A DNA stretch of 30,254 nt from CAYVVD01 sp964454975 (GTDB taxonomy: Bacteria; Bacteroidota; Ignavibacteria; Kapaibacteriales; UBA2268). Under the pieces are notes generated by a model. That model saw only the letters and a program-made list of their open reading frames with translations, was not told the origin of the DNA and ran no database searches. Made by a program: the position numbers and the translations under genes. Below, in pieces: positions 1 to 7,666 of this stretch. How positions within the stretch are numbered: the stretch's first letter is position 1; each line of letters starts with the position of its first letter. The DNA is taken from contig CAYVVD010000029.1 of assembly GCA_964454975.1 (NCBI GenBank), positions 1 through 30,254 of the forward strand, read 5' to 3'.

Positions 1-814
1 GGCCGGGAACCCATTTCAACAGCAGGAACAGGAATCCAGTGATTATTCCAATATGCAGACCGCTCAGAGCCAGGAGGTGTGCCGTCCCGGTAAGAGCAAA
101 TGCCTGTTTTAATTCGTAATTGAGCTTGCTCCTGTCCCCTATTGTTAATGCATTAAACAACCCGGAAAGCTCCTTTTCGTGGAGTTGCTCATTTGTCTCC
201 AGGAAGTACCCCCTAATTGAATTAACGGCATCCTGAAATTGAGATTTATTTTCAAATGTCAGCAGTTGTTTGCCGGTAGTTCTTGCAAAAAGGGATATCC
301 CCAGGGATTTGGCATATACTTTTTCGTCAAAATCTGTGGGGAGGATATCCGGCTCGGGGAAGCGTGCATTGCAAACGGCTGTTAGTTGCGCACCCGGTGT
401 CAGAACATCTGATTCATCTTTGTGAAACACGGATAGGGCAACATCGGCATTCCTCAACTCGGGCAGGCCTTTTAATTTGATATTACCATTAACAATTACT
501 CTTGCATAAGCTGTATCCATTCTTGTAATAAATTTTACTTTACCTTGAAAGAGTGCCCGAAGTTCCGGGATTACCTTGTTGGGCACCTTTACTTCATCAG
601 AACCAGAGAGGGTAAAAACAGCCTGGCCTATAAAAAGGCTTAAGGATAGATAAGCAAGAATATGCTTCTTGAGAATGAGAAATGTGATTGAAATTAGAGC
701 CAGTACTATTAGAAAATAAACCAGGTATTCACCCGGTATAAAAGAGGTAGCAAAAAATCCGGCAATTACAAAAACCAGCAACCTGAAAGCCGGTGAAAGA
801 GCTATTGCGCTCAC
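1..814 (-). CDS. comEC: ComEC/Rec2-family competence protein, N-terminal part (gene runs off the left edge)
   Basis: ComEC forms the inner-membrane channel for single-stranded DNA in natural transformation. This frame opens with GTG at 814-812. AGG lies 7 bases upstream and an in-frame TAA lies just before it. About 271 residues are present. The first ~65 residues are strongly hydrophobic (two to three membrane segments), then comes a soluble stretch matching the DUF4131-type region, then the start of the Competence domain. That start is recognised from GDRSKLNYELKQAF followed by HLLALSGLHIGII and a new hydrophobic helix at the window edge. This LSGLHIG signature is typical of the family. The rest of the channel and any C-terminal metallo-beta-lactamase domain lie outside. 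The gene is divergent from glmS across 92 bases, so the two share a promoter region. ComEC is often kept in non-competent lineages, so active transformation is not shown. Confidence 0.9.
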   Translation of the reverse strand, partial: MSAIALSPAFRLLVFVIAGFFATSFIPGEYLVYFLIVLALISITFLILKKHILAYLSLSLFIGQAVFTLSGSDEVKVPNKVIPELRALFQGKVKFITRMDTAYARVIVNGNIKLKGLPELRNADVALSVFHKDESDVLTPGAQLTAVCNARFPEPDILPTDFDEKVYAKSLGISLFARTTGKQLLTFENKSQFQDAVNSIRGYFLETNEQLHEKELSGLFNALTIGDRSKLNYELKQAFALTGTAHLLALSGLHIGIITGFLFLLLKWVPG

Positions 815-879
815 AAATGAACCTTACTTGTTTTGTCACTTATAATAGTCATAAATTAATATAAGTTTGGAATAAATCG

Positions 880-887
880 TAACTTTG
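880..887 (+). promoter_or_regulatory. Candidate -7 box (TAACTTTG) for glmS
   Basis: TAACTTTGCA fits the Bacteroidota -7 consensus TAnnTTTG and lies 19 bases before the glmS ATG. A second match, TAAGTTTG, is at 862-869. Neither has a well-placed TTTG -33 box, so assignment of the true start site is uncertain. Confidence 0.45.
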
Positions 888-906
888 CAATTTTACCGGA
901 TGAAAC

Positions 907-2739
907 ATGTGTGGAATAGTAGGATATATAGGGGAAAGGAAGGCTTCAGAAATACTAATGAACGGCCTGAAACGGATGGAATACCGGGGCTATGATTCGG
1001 CTGGTATTAGCCTTCTTACAAACGGTTCGATTGAGACAATTAAAAAGAAGGGCAAGGTTGCCGAGCTGGAAGCGTTGATTAACCACGAGAATTATTCCTC
1101 CACTTCCGGAATAGCCCACACCAGATGGGCAACTCACGGCGCACCTAACGATATAAATGCACACCCCCACCATGACAACTCAGGCAAGATTTCAATTATA
1201 CATAACGGAATCATTGAAAACCACCAGGTCATAAAAAAGCAACTTTTAAGCGAAGGATATAAGCTTCAGTCTGAAACAGATACAGAAGTGTTAGCTGTTT
1301 TCATTGGTTCAATATATGATAAACTGCAAAATATGGAGCAGGCAGTCAGGGTTGCATTGTCAGAAGTTCGCGGAGCATTTGGCATAGTAGTGCTTTCCGC
1401 CTACGAGCCTGATAAGCTCATTGCGGCGAGGCGGGGCAGCCCTATGGTAATCGGAGTGGGGAATAACGAGTATATTGCAGCATCTGATGCAACTGCAATA
1501 ATACAGCACACTGACAGGGTAATTTACCTTGCCGACGAAGAGATGTGTGTAATCACAAAAAAAGGCATAAAGACAAAAACAATAAGCAATGTGAAAATTT
1601 ACAAGGAAGAAGAAAAACTTGAACTTGATATAACACAACTCGAAAAGGGCGGTTATAAGCATTTCATGCTAAAAGAAATCCACGAACAGCCGGACACAAT
1701 ACGCGATTCCTTCCGTGGCAGGTTACTTGCCGATGAAGGTAATGCACGGCTCGGCGGCTTGCGTTCAGTAGCAGAAGATTTAAGAAATGCAAAGAGGATT
1801 ATTTTGACTGCATGCGGAACATCCTGGCATGCTGCACTTGTTGGAGAATACCTGATTGAGGAAATGGCCCAAATTCCGGTAGAAGTTGAATATGCATCCG
1901 AGTTTCGATACAGGAACCCTGTGATTTTTCCCGGTGATATCGTATTTGCTATCTCACAGAGCGGCGAAACGGCTGATACTTTTGCTGCAATAAGAGAGGC
2001 TAAGCAGAAAGGCGCAAAAGCCCTTGGGATTGTTAATGTTGTCGGCAGTTCGATTTCCAGAGAAACAGATGCCGGGATTTATATCCATGCCGGGCCTGAA
2101 ATTGGTGTTGCATCAACAAAAGCATTTACTTCGCAGATTATGGCGCTGACGTTAATTGCTCTTTACCTCGGAAGAATGAGGAATTTATCATTCGCCGAAG
2201 GTAAGCGTATCACAAATGCACTCTTGGAATTACCGGGCAAAGTAAAACAAGTGCTTGATAATTTGGGTGAAATACAAAAAATTGCAAAGTTATATAAAAA
2301 AGCAAGGAATTTCCTCTACCTGGGCCGCGGTTATAACTTCCCTGTTGCCTTAGAAGGTGCTTTAAAGCTGAAGGAAATATCTTATATCCATGCAGAAGGA
2401 TACCCGGCAGCAGAAATGAAACACGGCCCGATTGCGCTTATTGATGAAAACATGCCTGTAGTATTCATTGCCACAAGGGATGAGATATATGATAAGGTAC
2501 TATCAAATATTGAGGAAGTAAAGGCAAGAAAGGGCAATGTAATTGCTATTGCAACTGAAGGCGATGAGGAACTTGCTGAAATAGTTGACCATGTTATTTA
2601 TATTCCCGATACATTAAGAATATTAACACCTGTGCTTGCTACGGTTCCATTGCAGTTGCTGGCATATTACATGGCCGTTGAACTTGAATGTAATGTTGAC
2701 CAACCAAGGAATCTTGCGAAGAGTGTAACGGTGGAGTAG
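907..2739 (+). CDS. glmS: Glutamine--fructose-6-phosphate aminotransferase (isomerizing)
   Basis: This enzyme makes glucosamine-6-phosphate from fructose-6-phosphate and glutamine, the first committed step to UDP-GlcNAc for peptidoglycan and lipid A. The 610-residue length is normal. The N-terminal glutaminase domain (about 2-220) begins MCGIVGYIG, so Cys2 is the nucleophile once Met is removed. HTRWATHG at 71-78 is the substrate-binding loop. SIS domain 1 covers roughly 288-425 with SQSGETADT at 350-358. SIS domain 2 covers about 455-600 with EGALKLKEISYIHAEGYP at 483-500. The C-terminal tail DQPRNLAKSVTVE is the conserved one that shapes the sugar site. No glmS ribozyme core is recognisable in the short leader. 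It appears to be transcribed alone. Confidence 0.98.
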   Translation: MCGIVGYIGERKASEILMNGLKRMEYRGYDSAGISLLTNGSIETIKKKGKVAELEALINHENYSSTSGIAHTRWATHGAPNDINAHPHHDNSGKISIIHNGIIENHQVIKKQLLSEGYKLQSETDTEVLAVFIGSIYDKLQNMEQAVRVALSEVRGAFGIVVLSAYEPDKLIAARRGSPMVIGVGNNEYIAASDATAIIQHTDRVIYLADEEMCVITKKGIKTKTISNVKIYKEEEKLELDITQLEKGGYKHFMLKEIHEQPDTIRDSFRGRLLADEGNARLGGLRSVAEDLRNAKRIILTACGTSWHAALVGEYLIEEMAQIPVEVEYASEFRYRNPVIFPGDIVFAISQSGETADTFAAIREAKQKGAKALGIVNVVGSSISRETDAGIYIHAGPEIGVASTKAFTSQIMALTLIALYLGRMRNLSFAEGKRITNALLELPGKVKQVLDNLGEIQKIAKLYKKARNFLYLGRGYNFPVALEGALKLKEISYIHAEGYPAAEMKHGPIALIDENMPVVFIATRDEIYDKVLSNIEEVKARKGNVIAIATEGDEELAEIVDHVIYIPDTLRILTPVLATVPLQLLAYYMAVELECNVDQPRNLAKSVTVE

Positions 2740-2801
2740 GTATTTAAAAAAGAGTGTAACAGTCAGTCTTCTACTTCTACCCCCTTCTGCTTCAGAGGTG
2801 G

Positions 2802-2969
2802 CTATGTTTTAACCACAATTATAAATATATAACGGCCCCGAAAAGGAGCGTTAACTAAGTAGAAATCTTGTGGGTAAGGCATAGAAAAAAGCGGTGAGGA
2901 CATGGCGCTCAGACTAACACATTTAGAATTATCCGAAAGCTTGTCGTAATGAACGCCGCACTTCCACAC
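2802..2969 (-). other. Short open frame of doubtful status, possibly part of a dispersed repeat
   Basis: A GTG-initiated frame of 55 codons ends in TAG at 2804-2802. It contains stretches such as MPYPQDFYLVNAPFRGRY. It has no upstream Shine-Dalgarno site and no partner gene. The composition (many Pro, Ser, aromatic and Cys residues) is more like translated intergenic repeat than a normal protein. I have a vague memory of similar spurious translations in other FCB genomes but cannot verify it. Confidence 0.2.
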
Positions 2970-3001
2970 ACTTTTATAAGTAAATAAATTGAATTATAAT
3001 C

Positions 3002-3030
3002 AAAAAAGGGGCGAAAGATTTCCGTCCCTT
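3002..3030 (-). terminator. Intrinsic terminator of the pspA-ybjN-like transcript
   Basis: On the minus strand an 8-bp stem (AAGGGACG with CGCCCCTT, one G-U pair), extended by A-T pairs around a short loop, is followed at once by TTTTTT. It lies about 75 bases past the stop of the ybjN-like gene. Confidence 0.75.
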
Positions 3031-3061
3031 CATTTGAATATAGGAGATATAATAGTATAGT

Positions 3062-3083
3062 GAGCCGCACGGCAGTGCGGCTC
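3062..3083 (-). terminator. Strong GC hairpin (9-bp perfect stem) 3' of the ybjN-like gene
   Basis: GAGCCGCAC and GTGCGGCTC flank a 4-base loop. There is no U-tract on either strand, so alone it is more likely an mRNA 3'-end stabiliser or pause hairpin. It stands in tandem with the U-tailed terminator 30 bases further along the same transcript. Confidence 0.5.
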
Positions 3084-3105
3084 TATAAAACAGTTTCTAT
3101 TCTTC

Positions 3106-3594
3106 TTACAGATCAACGCTTACGGCGCCGTTTGCGCGTTTGCCTCCAGCCATCCTGATTATTTCGTCATCGTAGTAATCAGAAATTACGGCAATGCTGT
3201 TCAACGTTGTTACAAACTCGTTATCGTCGAGATTTGTGCCTGCAATTGAGTGAGAGAATACTATTGTGTTATCGAAAAGCAGCCCGAATGAGCCAAAATG
3301 CAACTCTACATTTTTTCTTAAGAGGAAGTTCGTAAGTTCAGTGTCAACGGTTGCGCCTGTTACAAGGTTTGCAATAAACTCGATACATGTTTCATTATGT
3401 GTATAGGGCCTTACGATAGTCATCACCTGGACAGAACCGCGAGAGATTGTGTAAGAACCACTTTCAAATTTTAAATGATTTGGGAATTTATCTTCAAGGA
3501 TTTTTTCGACTTTAGCGATTGTTCTGTCTATCAATTCCTGGGGTGTTTCCAATGTTTCTCCGTTATCCTGGTTTAATAATTGCTCTTCAGTCAT
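3106..3594 (-). CDS. YbjN / type III secretion chaperone-like domain protein next to PspA
   Basis: The protein is 162 residues, acidic and soluble, with no signal peptide or membrane segment. After a charged helix (about 17-40) it alternates beta strands and helices: RGSVQVMTIVRPY, CIEFIANLVTGA, then ELTNFLLRKNVELHFGSFGLLF and IVFSHSIAG. This pattern (a strand hairpin, a helix carrying NFLLRKN, and a final FVTTLNSIA helix) is that of the YbjN/CesT-like fold used by small chaperone-type proteins. No catalytic residues are evident. It lies 12 bases downstream of pspA on the same strand and ends before a terminator, so the two form a two-gene unit. An envelope-stress accessory role is inferred from that link only. 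Confidence 0.65.
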   Translation of the reverse strand: MTEEQLLNQDNGETLETPQELIDRTIAKVEKILEDKFPNHLKFESGSYTISRGSVQVMTIVRPYTHNETCIEFIANLVTGATVDTELTNFLLRKNVELHFGSFGLLFDNTIVFSHSIAGTNLDDNEFVTTLNSIAVISDYYDDEIIRMAGGKRANGAVSVDL

Positions 3595-3606
3595 TTTTGT
3601 GCTCCG

Positions 3607-4269
3607 TTATTTATTCATTTTAGCTTTTAATTGTGCAAGTTCGTCATCCACACCTGCACCTGAGCTGAGTTTTTTGAATTCATCGTCCAGGCTTGTGTTC
3701 TCGCCAGCAAGCTGTTCGTAAGCTTCTGCTTCGGATTCCATCTTTTCTACCTTTGATTCCAGTTTCTCAAATTTTCCGAAAGCGTCTGAACCGACACCGC
3801 TAACAGATTGTGAAAGCTGCTTCTGAGCCTTTGCAGCCTGTGAGCGTGCAATAAGCGTACTTTGCCTGCTCCGTGCTTCTTCCAGCTTATTTTTCAAAGT
3901 GTTTAGTTGTTCGCGGAGTTTATTGGAAGTTACTTTTGCCTGCTCGTGTATCGGAACAAGGTCGTTAACGTTTCTCTGGGCTGTAGCTTTTTTCTCAAGT
4001 GCTGCCTTTGCAAGGTCTTCCCTGTTCGCATTAAGCGCATGGATAGCTTTCTGCTCCCATTCGACAACATCCTTGCGGGCTTTCTCGATCTTGCGTTCGA
4101 GACCTTTTTCATTAGCAATTGCCTGGGCAACGGAAAGAGTAGCTTTATTAACCGACTCTTCCATCTCGATTACCATCTGTTTCAGCATCTTCTCAGGGTC
4201 TTCTGCCCTGTCCAAAGCATCGTTCACATTAGCTTTGAATATGTCTGCAATTCTGTCAAAAATTCCCAT
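3607..4269 (-). CDS. pspA: PspA/IM30 family envelope-stress protein
   Basis: PspA/IM30 (ESCRT-III-like) proteins are peripheral inner-membrane proteins that form coiled-coil scaffolds and stabilise damaged membrane. The 220-residue length is normal. The N-terminus MGIFDRIADIFKANVNDALD is the amphipathic helix that touches lipid. It is followed by EDPEKMLKQMVIEME, a family hallmark, and then almost continuous heptad-rich helix (about 25-155), a short Ser/Gly-rich break near 155-163, and a last helix. A Lys/Ala/Glu-rich composition fits. GAGGA precedes the ATG. No pspF or pspBC genes are nearby; the only partner is the ybjN-like gene downstream. The gene is divergent from ybaB across 137 bases. 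The call is firm at family level; choosing between PspA and Vipp1 is not possible, though the C-terminal Vipp1 tail is absent. Confidence 0.93.
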   Translation of the reverse strand: MGIFDRIADIFKANVNDALDRAEDPEKMLKQMVIEMEESVNKATLSVAQAIANEKGLERKIEKARKDVVEWEQKAIHALNANREDLAKAALEKKATAQRNVNDLVPIHEQAKVTSNKLREQLNTLKNKLEEARSRQSTLIARSQAAKAQKQLSQSVSGVGSDAFGKFEKLESKVEKMESEAEAYEQLAGENTSLDDEFKKLSSGAGVDDELAQLKAKMNK

Positions 4270-4406
4270 AGAGTCCTCAATTTGTGTTTCAATAAGTCGA
4301 AATGTTGAACATTCAATTTAATAATTACGCTTCAAAATGCATTTGGTTTTTGTTATTTTAACACATTCTAAAACAAAGAAAGCAATTATTTATTTTAGGG
4401 AATTTT

Positions 4407-4733
4407 ATGAAATTTAATGTACAAGACATGCTAAAGCAGGCACAACAGATGCAGGCAGAAATGGAAAAGGTCAAAAAAGAGATAAACGAAAAAGAAGTTA
4501 CATCAGATGCAGGCGGTGGAATGGTTACCGTAAAAATGAATGGCGGCGGTGAATTACTTTCCATCAAAATTGCAAAGGAAATCGTCAACCCTGATGATAT
4601 AGAAATGCTCGAGGACCTTGTTATAGCTGCAATCAACAAGGCAAAAAAGGAAGCCGACGATATGGCACAGCAGGAAATGGGAAAGATAAACAACATGCTC
4701 CCGAATATCCCCGGGCTTAATTTAGGAATGTAA
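4407..4733 (+). CDS. ybaB: YbaB/EbfC family nucleoid-associated protein
   Basis: This is a small dimeric DNA-binding protein that coats the nucleoid. The 108-residue length is typical. The N-terminal helix is Gln/Met-rich (QDMLKQAQQMQAEMEKVK). The conserved core follows: a Gly-rich GGGMVTVKMNGGGELLSIKI turn and the NPDDIEMLEDLVIAAINKAKKEAD helix. The C-terminal MGKINNMLPNIPGL is also usual. It is the first gene of a run with recR 12 bases downstream, and ybaB-recR is a widely conserved pair. The upstream region shared with pspA has no clear TAnnTTTG box. TTAGGG lies about 8 bases before the ATG. Confidence 0.95.
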   Translation: MKFNVQDMLKQAQQMQAEMEKVKKEINEKEVTSDAGGGMVTVKMNGGGELLSIKIAKEIVNPDDIEMLEDLVIAAINKAKKEADDMAQQEMGKINNMLPNIPGLNLGM

Positions 4734-4745
4734 CCTGGATAAAAT

Positions 4746-5336
4746 GTGTTTAGCTCTGAGGTAATTGAACGAACAGTTGAAATATTATCTTCGCTCCCGA
4801 CCATTGGCAAGAAGACTGCTCAAAGGCTTACATACTACCTTCTGAAACAGGATGATGTCTTTATTGAAAGATTTTCCAAAAGCCTTAAAGAGTTGAAACA
4901 GAAAGTGAAGTACTGCTCCTTTTGCTTTAATTATACCGAAGTTGACCCCTGCCCCATTTGTACATCACTAAAACGGAACAACGGCATGCTTTGCGTTGTA
5001 GAAGGACCAAATGATGTTCTCGCTATAGAAAAAACTAATGAATATTTTGGCAAATATCACATTCTTCATGGTGTACTTAATCCTCTCGAGGGAATCGGAC
5101 CCGATGATATTAAAATCAAGGAACTTGTTAGCAGGATAAGCGAATTTGAGGAAATAATACTCGCACTCAACCCAAGTGTAGAAGGAGAAGTAACAACACA
5201 ATACCTTGCCAAAATCCTAAAGCCACTGGATGTAAAAATTACACGTATTGCGTCAGGTGTACCTCTTGGTATTTCTCTCGAATATTCTGACGAAGCTACA
5301 CTCTCTCGTGCACTTGAAGGCAGGACTTTGCTGTGA
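4746..5336 (+). CDS. recR: Recombination mediator protein RecR
   Basis: RecR helps load RecA at gaps in the RecFOR pathway. The start is GTG at 4746, because an in-frame TAA lies two codons upstream. This gives 196 residues, as usual. Helix-hairpin-helix LSSLPTIGKKTAQRL lies at about 14-28. A zinc finger has four cysteines at residues 57, 60, 69 and 72 (CSFC and CPIC). The Toprim domain starts CVVEGPNDVLAIE at 83. The C-terminal GVPLGISLEYSDEATLSRAL is the conserved end piece. It is translationally coupled to the following lipoprotein gene by a GTGA overlap. Confidence 0.97.
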   Translation: MFSSEVIERTVEILSSLPTIGKKTAQRLTYYLLKQDDVFIERFSKSLKELKQKVKYCSFCFNYTEVDPCPICTSLKRNNGMLCVVEGPNDVLAIEKTNEYFGKYHILHGVLNPLEGIGPDDIKIKELVSRISEFEEIILALNPSVEGEVTTQYLAKILKPLDVKITRIASGVPLGISLEYSDEATLSRALEGRTLL

Positions 5337-5926
5337 GGTTAGTTCCATTAATATCAATATTATTTCTCACATCATGCGGCTTGTTTGATACACGCAACCC
5401 TGAAGAACCTGAAACAGGAAGGAATACGTTCATACCTCCCACAACTCCGCAGGATGTAATTTTCAACCTTACAAATTCAATAAAAGAAAAAAGTGTAGAT
5501 AATTATCTCGCCTGCCTGGCAGAAAAAGATGAGATAAATGGAGGCGGATTTATGTTTGAGCCGGCATCCGAGGTGAATGCAAGGTATCCCGGGCTTTTTG
5601 AATTATGGGATAAGAATGCTGAAAGCCGCTACATCAACCCACTATTCTCTAATCTCTCAGATGAAATAAGCCCGGGGCTGGATTTCCCGGAAATACATAA
5701 TGAAAATTATGTTGATTCCGCATTATATTACGGTAAATATACACTTAAACTCCATGAACAAATTGAGGGTTTCGAACTCGAATATGCCGGTAATTTCAGG
5801 TTTACAATAATCAAGGATAATTCCGGATTATGGAGTATTGGCAGGTGGACGGATTTAAAACTTGATACTGAAGTCGATACAAATATTGAAACATGGAGCG
5901 AAATTAAAGCTAAACTGTATAATTGA
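5333..5926 (+). CDS. Small lipoprotein, probable NTF2-like fold, coupled to recR
   Basis: The start GTG overlaps the recR stop (GTGA). The 197-residue product begins with a short lipoprotein signal, FLTSC, with the lipidated cysteine at residue 15. A Pro/Thr/Glu linker follows and then a single domain. The domain starts with a helix (PQDVIFNLTNSIKEKSVDNYLACLAE) and ends in strands: LYYGKYTLKL, then FELEYAGNFRFTIIK, then LWSIGRWTDL. An opening helix with a cleft of beta strands and a terminal W-x-I-x-x-W strand is the layout of NTF2/SnoaL-like domains, but no catalytic residues can be named. It is coupled to a second lipoprotein of similar layout. Function is unknown; cell-envelope location is inferred from the lipobox. 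Confidence 0.7.
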   Translation: MRLVPLISILFLTSCGLFDTRNPEEPETGRNTFIPPTTPQDVIFNLTNSIKEKSVDNYLACLAEKDEINGGGFMFEPASEVNARYPGLFELWDKNAESRYINPLFSNLSDEISPGLDFPEIHNENYVDSALYYGKYTLKLHEQIEGFELEYAGNFRFTIIKDNSGLWSIGRWTDLKLDTEVDTNIETWSEIKAKLYN

Positions 5927-6432
5927 ATAACTACATTCAATATTGCTTTGTGGTTACATTTGTTCTGTTGCTTGGGGCATGTGTAAACCCGTTTGCACCG
6001 GCGCTCGAAGAGAAAAATCCTGAAGACCTTCTTGGCGACCAGACTACGGTGGAGGGACTTTTCCAGAACTGGCGATACGCATATATCTTTAAAGATACAG
6101 TAGTTTACGGCAATCTTCTGGCAGATAATTTCACTTTCATCTACAGGAACTACGACCAGGGAGTTGATTATACATGGACACGCGACGAAGATATGATTGC
6201 TACTTATCGTCTGTTCCAGGGAACGCAAAGCCTGGACCTAATATGGAACGAGGCCGTTGTTTCAATCGGCGACACAATCAACAGGGATATATCCAGGGGA
6301 TTTACGCTTAGCGTGATGTTTTCGGCTGATGACATAATCCGTGTTCAGGGAAGGGCAAACCTCAAACTCATTCGTTCAAATAAATTTGCCGACTGGCAGA
6401 TTGTTCAATGGCGGGATGAATCTAACTTTTAG
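5923..6432 (+). CDS. Second small NTF2-like lipoprotein in the recR operon
   Basis: The start is TTG in a TTGA overlap with the previous stop; no other start is better. The 169-residue protein has a signal VVTFVLLLGAC with lipid-accepting Cys20. The domain begins TVEGLFQNWRYAYIFKDTVVYGNLLADNFTFIYR, a helix leading to LLADNFTF, which is a typical NTF2/SnoaL-like opening. It continues through TWTRDEDMIATYRLFQG and ends in strands with KFADWQIVQWRDE. The closing WQIVQWRDE parallels WSIGRWTDL of its upstream neighbour, so the two look like diverged tandem relatives. The last 11 bases overlap the end of the convergent histidine kinase gene. The role is unknown. Confidence 0.72.
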   Translation: MNNYIQYCFVVTFVLLLGACVNPFAPALEEKNPEDLLGDQTTVEGLFQNWRYAYIFKDTVVYGNLLADNFTFIYRNYDQGVDYTWTRDEDMIATYRLFQGTQSLDLIWNEAVVSIGDTINRDISRGFTLSVMFSADDIIRVQGRANLKLIRSNKFADWQIVQWRDESNF

Positions 6433-7666
6433 GTATTTCAATCTGGAATATAGTTCCCCTGCCCGGTGCGCTTTCCTTAACAAATATTTTCCCATTGTGG
6501 TATTCTTCGATAATCCTCTTGCAAAGACTTAATCCAAGACCCCAGCCTCGTTTTTTAGTTGTAAAACCGGGATTAAAAATCATTCTCTTGATTTGGGTGC
6601 TCATACCTTTGCCCGAGTCCTTTACGATAAACACAAGTCTTTTGTCATGGATTAACTGGTAATCAATGGAAATCGTTCCTTTCTTCTGTTCGATAGCATC
6701 AGCAGCGTTTTTGAAAAGGTTTTCTAACACCCAGGTAAACAAATCAGTATTTACCATCGCTTCATACTCTTTGCCTTCATAAAGGCGTTCAATTTCAACT
6801 TTTCTGCCGAGGTGTGGCAGCCTCTTATCAAAGTAGTTGCAGACCTTGTCCAGCAGTTCGCTCATATTCTCGTTTGTCCTTTCAGGCTTTGAGCCGATTT
6901 TAGAGAAGCGTGTCGCAATTGTATTTAGGCGGTTTATGTCCTTTTCCATTTCAGCGAGTGTTTCTCTGAACTCATCCGGGTTATCCCTGCTATGGCGCAG
7001 AATCTCCAGCCATGCAAGCAGGCTGGAGAGGGGCGTCCCGAGCTGATGTGCAGCCTCCTTGGACATACCTACCCAGACACGCGACTGCTCGTTCCTGCGG
7101 ATATTGCTGAAGGCGATATAACCAATTATTATAAACATAGTTATTGTCATAATCGCAACCAGAGGAAAATATCTTAGCTTATCAACAAGGTTTGAGTGAG
7201 TGTAATAGAACTTGTTTAGTACCTTCCCTTCGGCTCCCTTCCTGTAAAAGATAATCGGCTCATACTGATTGCCAATTTTCTGTACATAGTCAATCATGTA
7301 CTGCCTGCGCTCCTCGTAGCTCATATTTTGGTCAAGTTCCACGTTAAGTGTTGTCAGCTCGTATGGTTCGCTGGGAATGTCGTTCTCATCGGTCATAATG
7401 AACGGAAATGTTATCGTCGGCGTGATATTCTCAATCAGAAAGAGCAGGTCTTCTGTGCGTGTGTCAATATCAAAATGTTCATAGATGCTCGCATAAATCT
7501 TCAACTTGTTCTGCTCCCTGCTAATGATTTCATCTACAAGGTTCTGCGTAAAAAGGTTCACCGCCACTACAATCCCAAGTGCGATAAACGCAAAAAACAG
7601 CTTTAGCTGCCACTTGGAGAGATAAGTGGAAATCAGGATGTTCCGTATGCGTTCCTTTAGTTTCAT
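6422..7666 (-). CDS. Membrane sensor histidine kinase (HisKA-HATPase_c)
   Basis: The 414-residue protein has two membrane helices (about 22-43 and 167-186) around a ~120-residue extracytoplasmic sensor region that I cannot assign. The H-box MSKEAAHQLGTPLSSL holds the phospho-accepting His207. The ATPase part shows the N-box ENLFKNAADAIE (Asn320), DSGKG at 350-354, the F-box region IFNPGFTTK and GWGLGLSLCKRI from 374. AHQLGTPLSS-type H-boxes are common in Bacteroidota kinases. No receiver domain is fused and no response-regulator gene is in the window, so it is an orphan here. The ATG directly abuts the hisS stop (TAAATG), so it is co-transcribed and probably coupled with hisS. Its end overlaps the convergent lipoprotein gene by 11 bases. 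Confidence 0.93.
   Translation of the reverse strand: MKLKERIRNILISTYLSKWQLKLFFAFIALGIVVAVNLFTQNLVDEIISREQNKLKIYASIYEHFDIDTRTEDLLFLIENITPTITFPFIMTDENDIPSEPYELTTLNVELDQNMSYEERRQYMIDYVQKIGNQYEPIIFYRKGAEGKVLNKFYYTHSNLVDKLRYFPLVAIMTITMFIIIGYIAFSNIRRNEQSRVWVGMSKEAAHQLGTPLSSLLAWLEILRHSRDNPDEFRETLAEMEKDINRLNTIATRFSKIGSKPERTNENMSELLDKVCNYFDKRLPHLGRKVEIERLYEGKEYEAMVNTDLFTWVLENLFKNAADAIEQKKGTISIDYQLIHDKRLVFIVKDSGKGMSTQIKRMIFNPGFTTKKRGWGLGLSLCKRIIEEYHNGKIFVKESAPGRGTIFQIEIPKS

Larger units (their letters stand above)
2740..3105. other. Non-genic spacer between convergent glmS and ybjN-like gene
   Basis: These 366 bases hold no convincing gene. They contain a doubtful 55-codon minus-strand frame (2802-2969) and two hairpins (3004-3030 and 3062-3083) that belong to the leftward transcript. 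I see no strong intrinsic terminator directly after glmS. Confidence 0.7.

Noticed and set aside
907..960. glmS ribozyme upstream of glmS
   Set aside because: The leader is under 30 bases after the likely promoter; no ribozyme core could fit, and glmS ribozymes are mainly found in Gram-positive bacteria.
3899..4321. A 140-codon open frame opposite pspA, and another of 133 codons in the next frame
   Set aside because: Both are antisense to a clear PspA gene; they arise from its Ala/Lys/Glu-rich codons and have Ser/Phe-rich translations without any family motif.
4358..4810. A 150-codon minus-strand frame over ybaB and the start of recR
   Set aside because: It is antisense to two well-identified genes, its product is a run of Ser/Ile/Phe, and it has no start signal.
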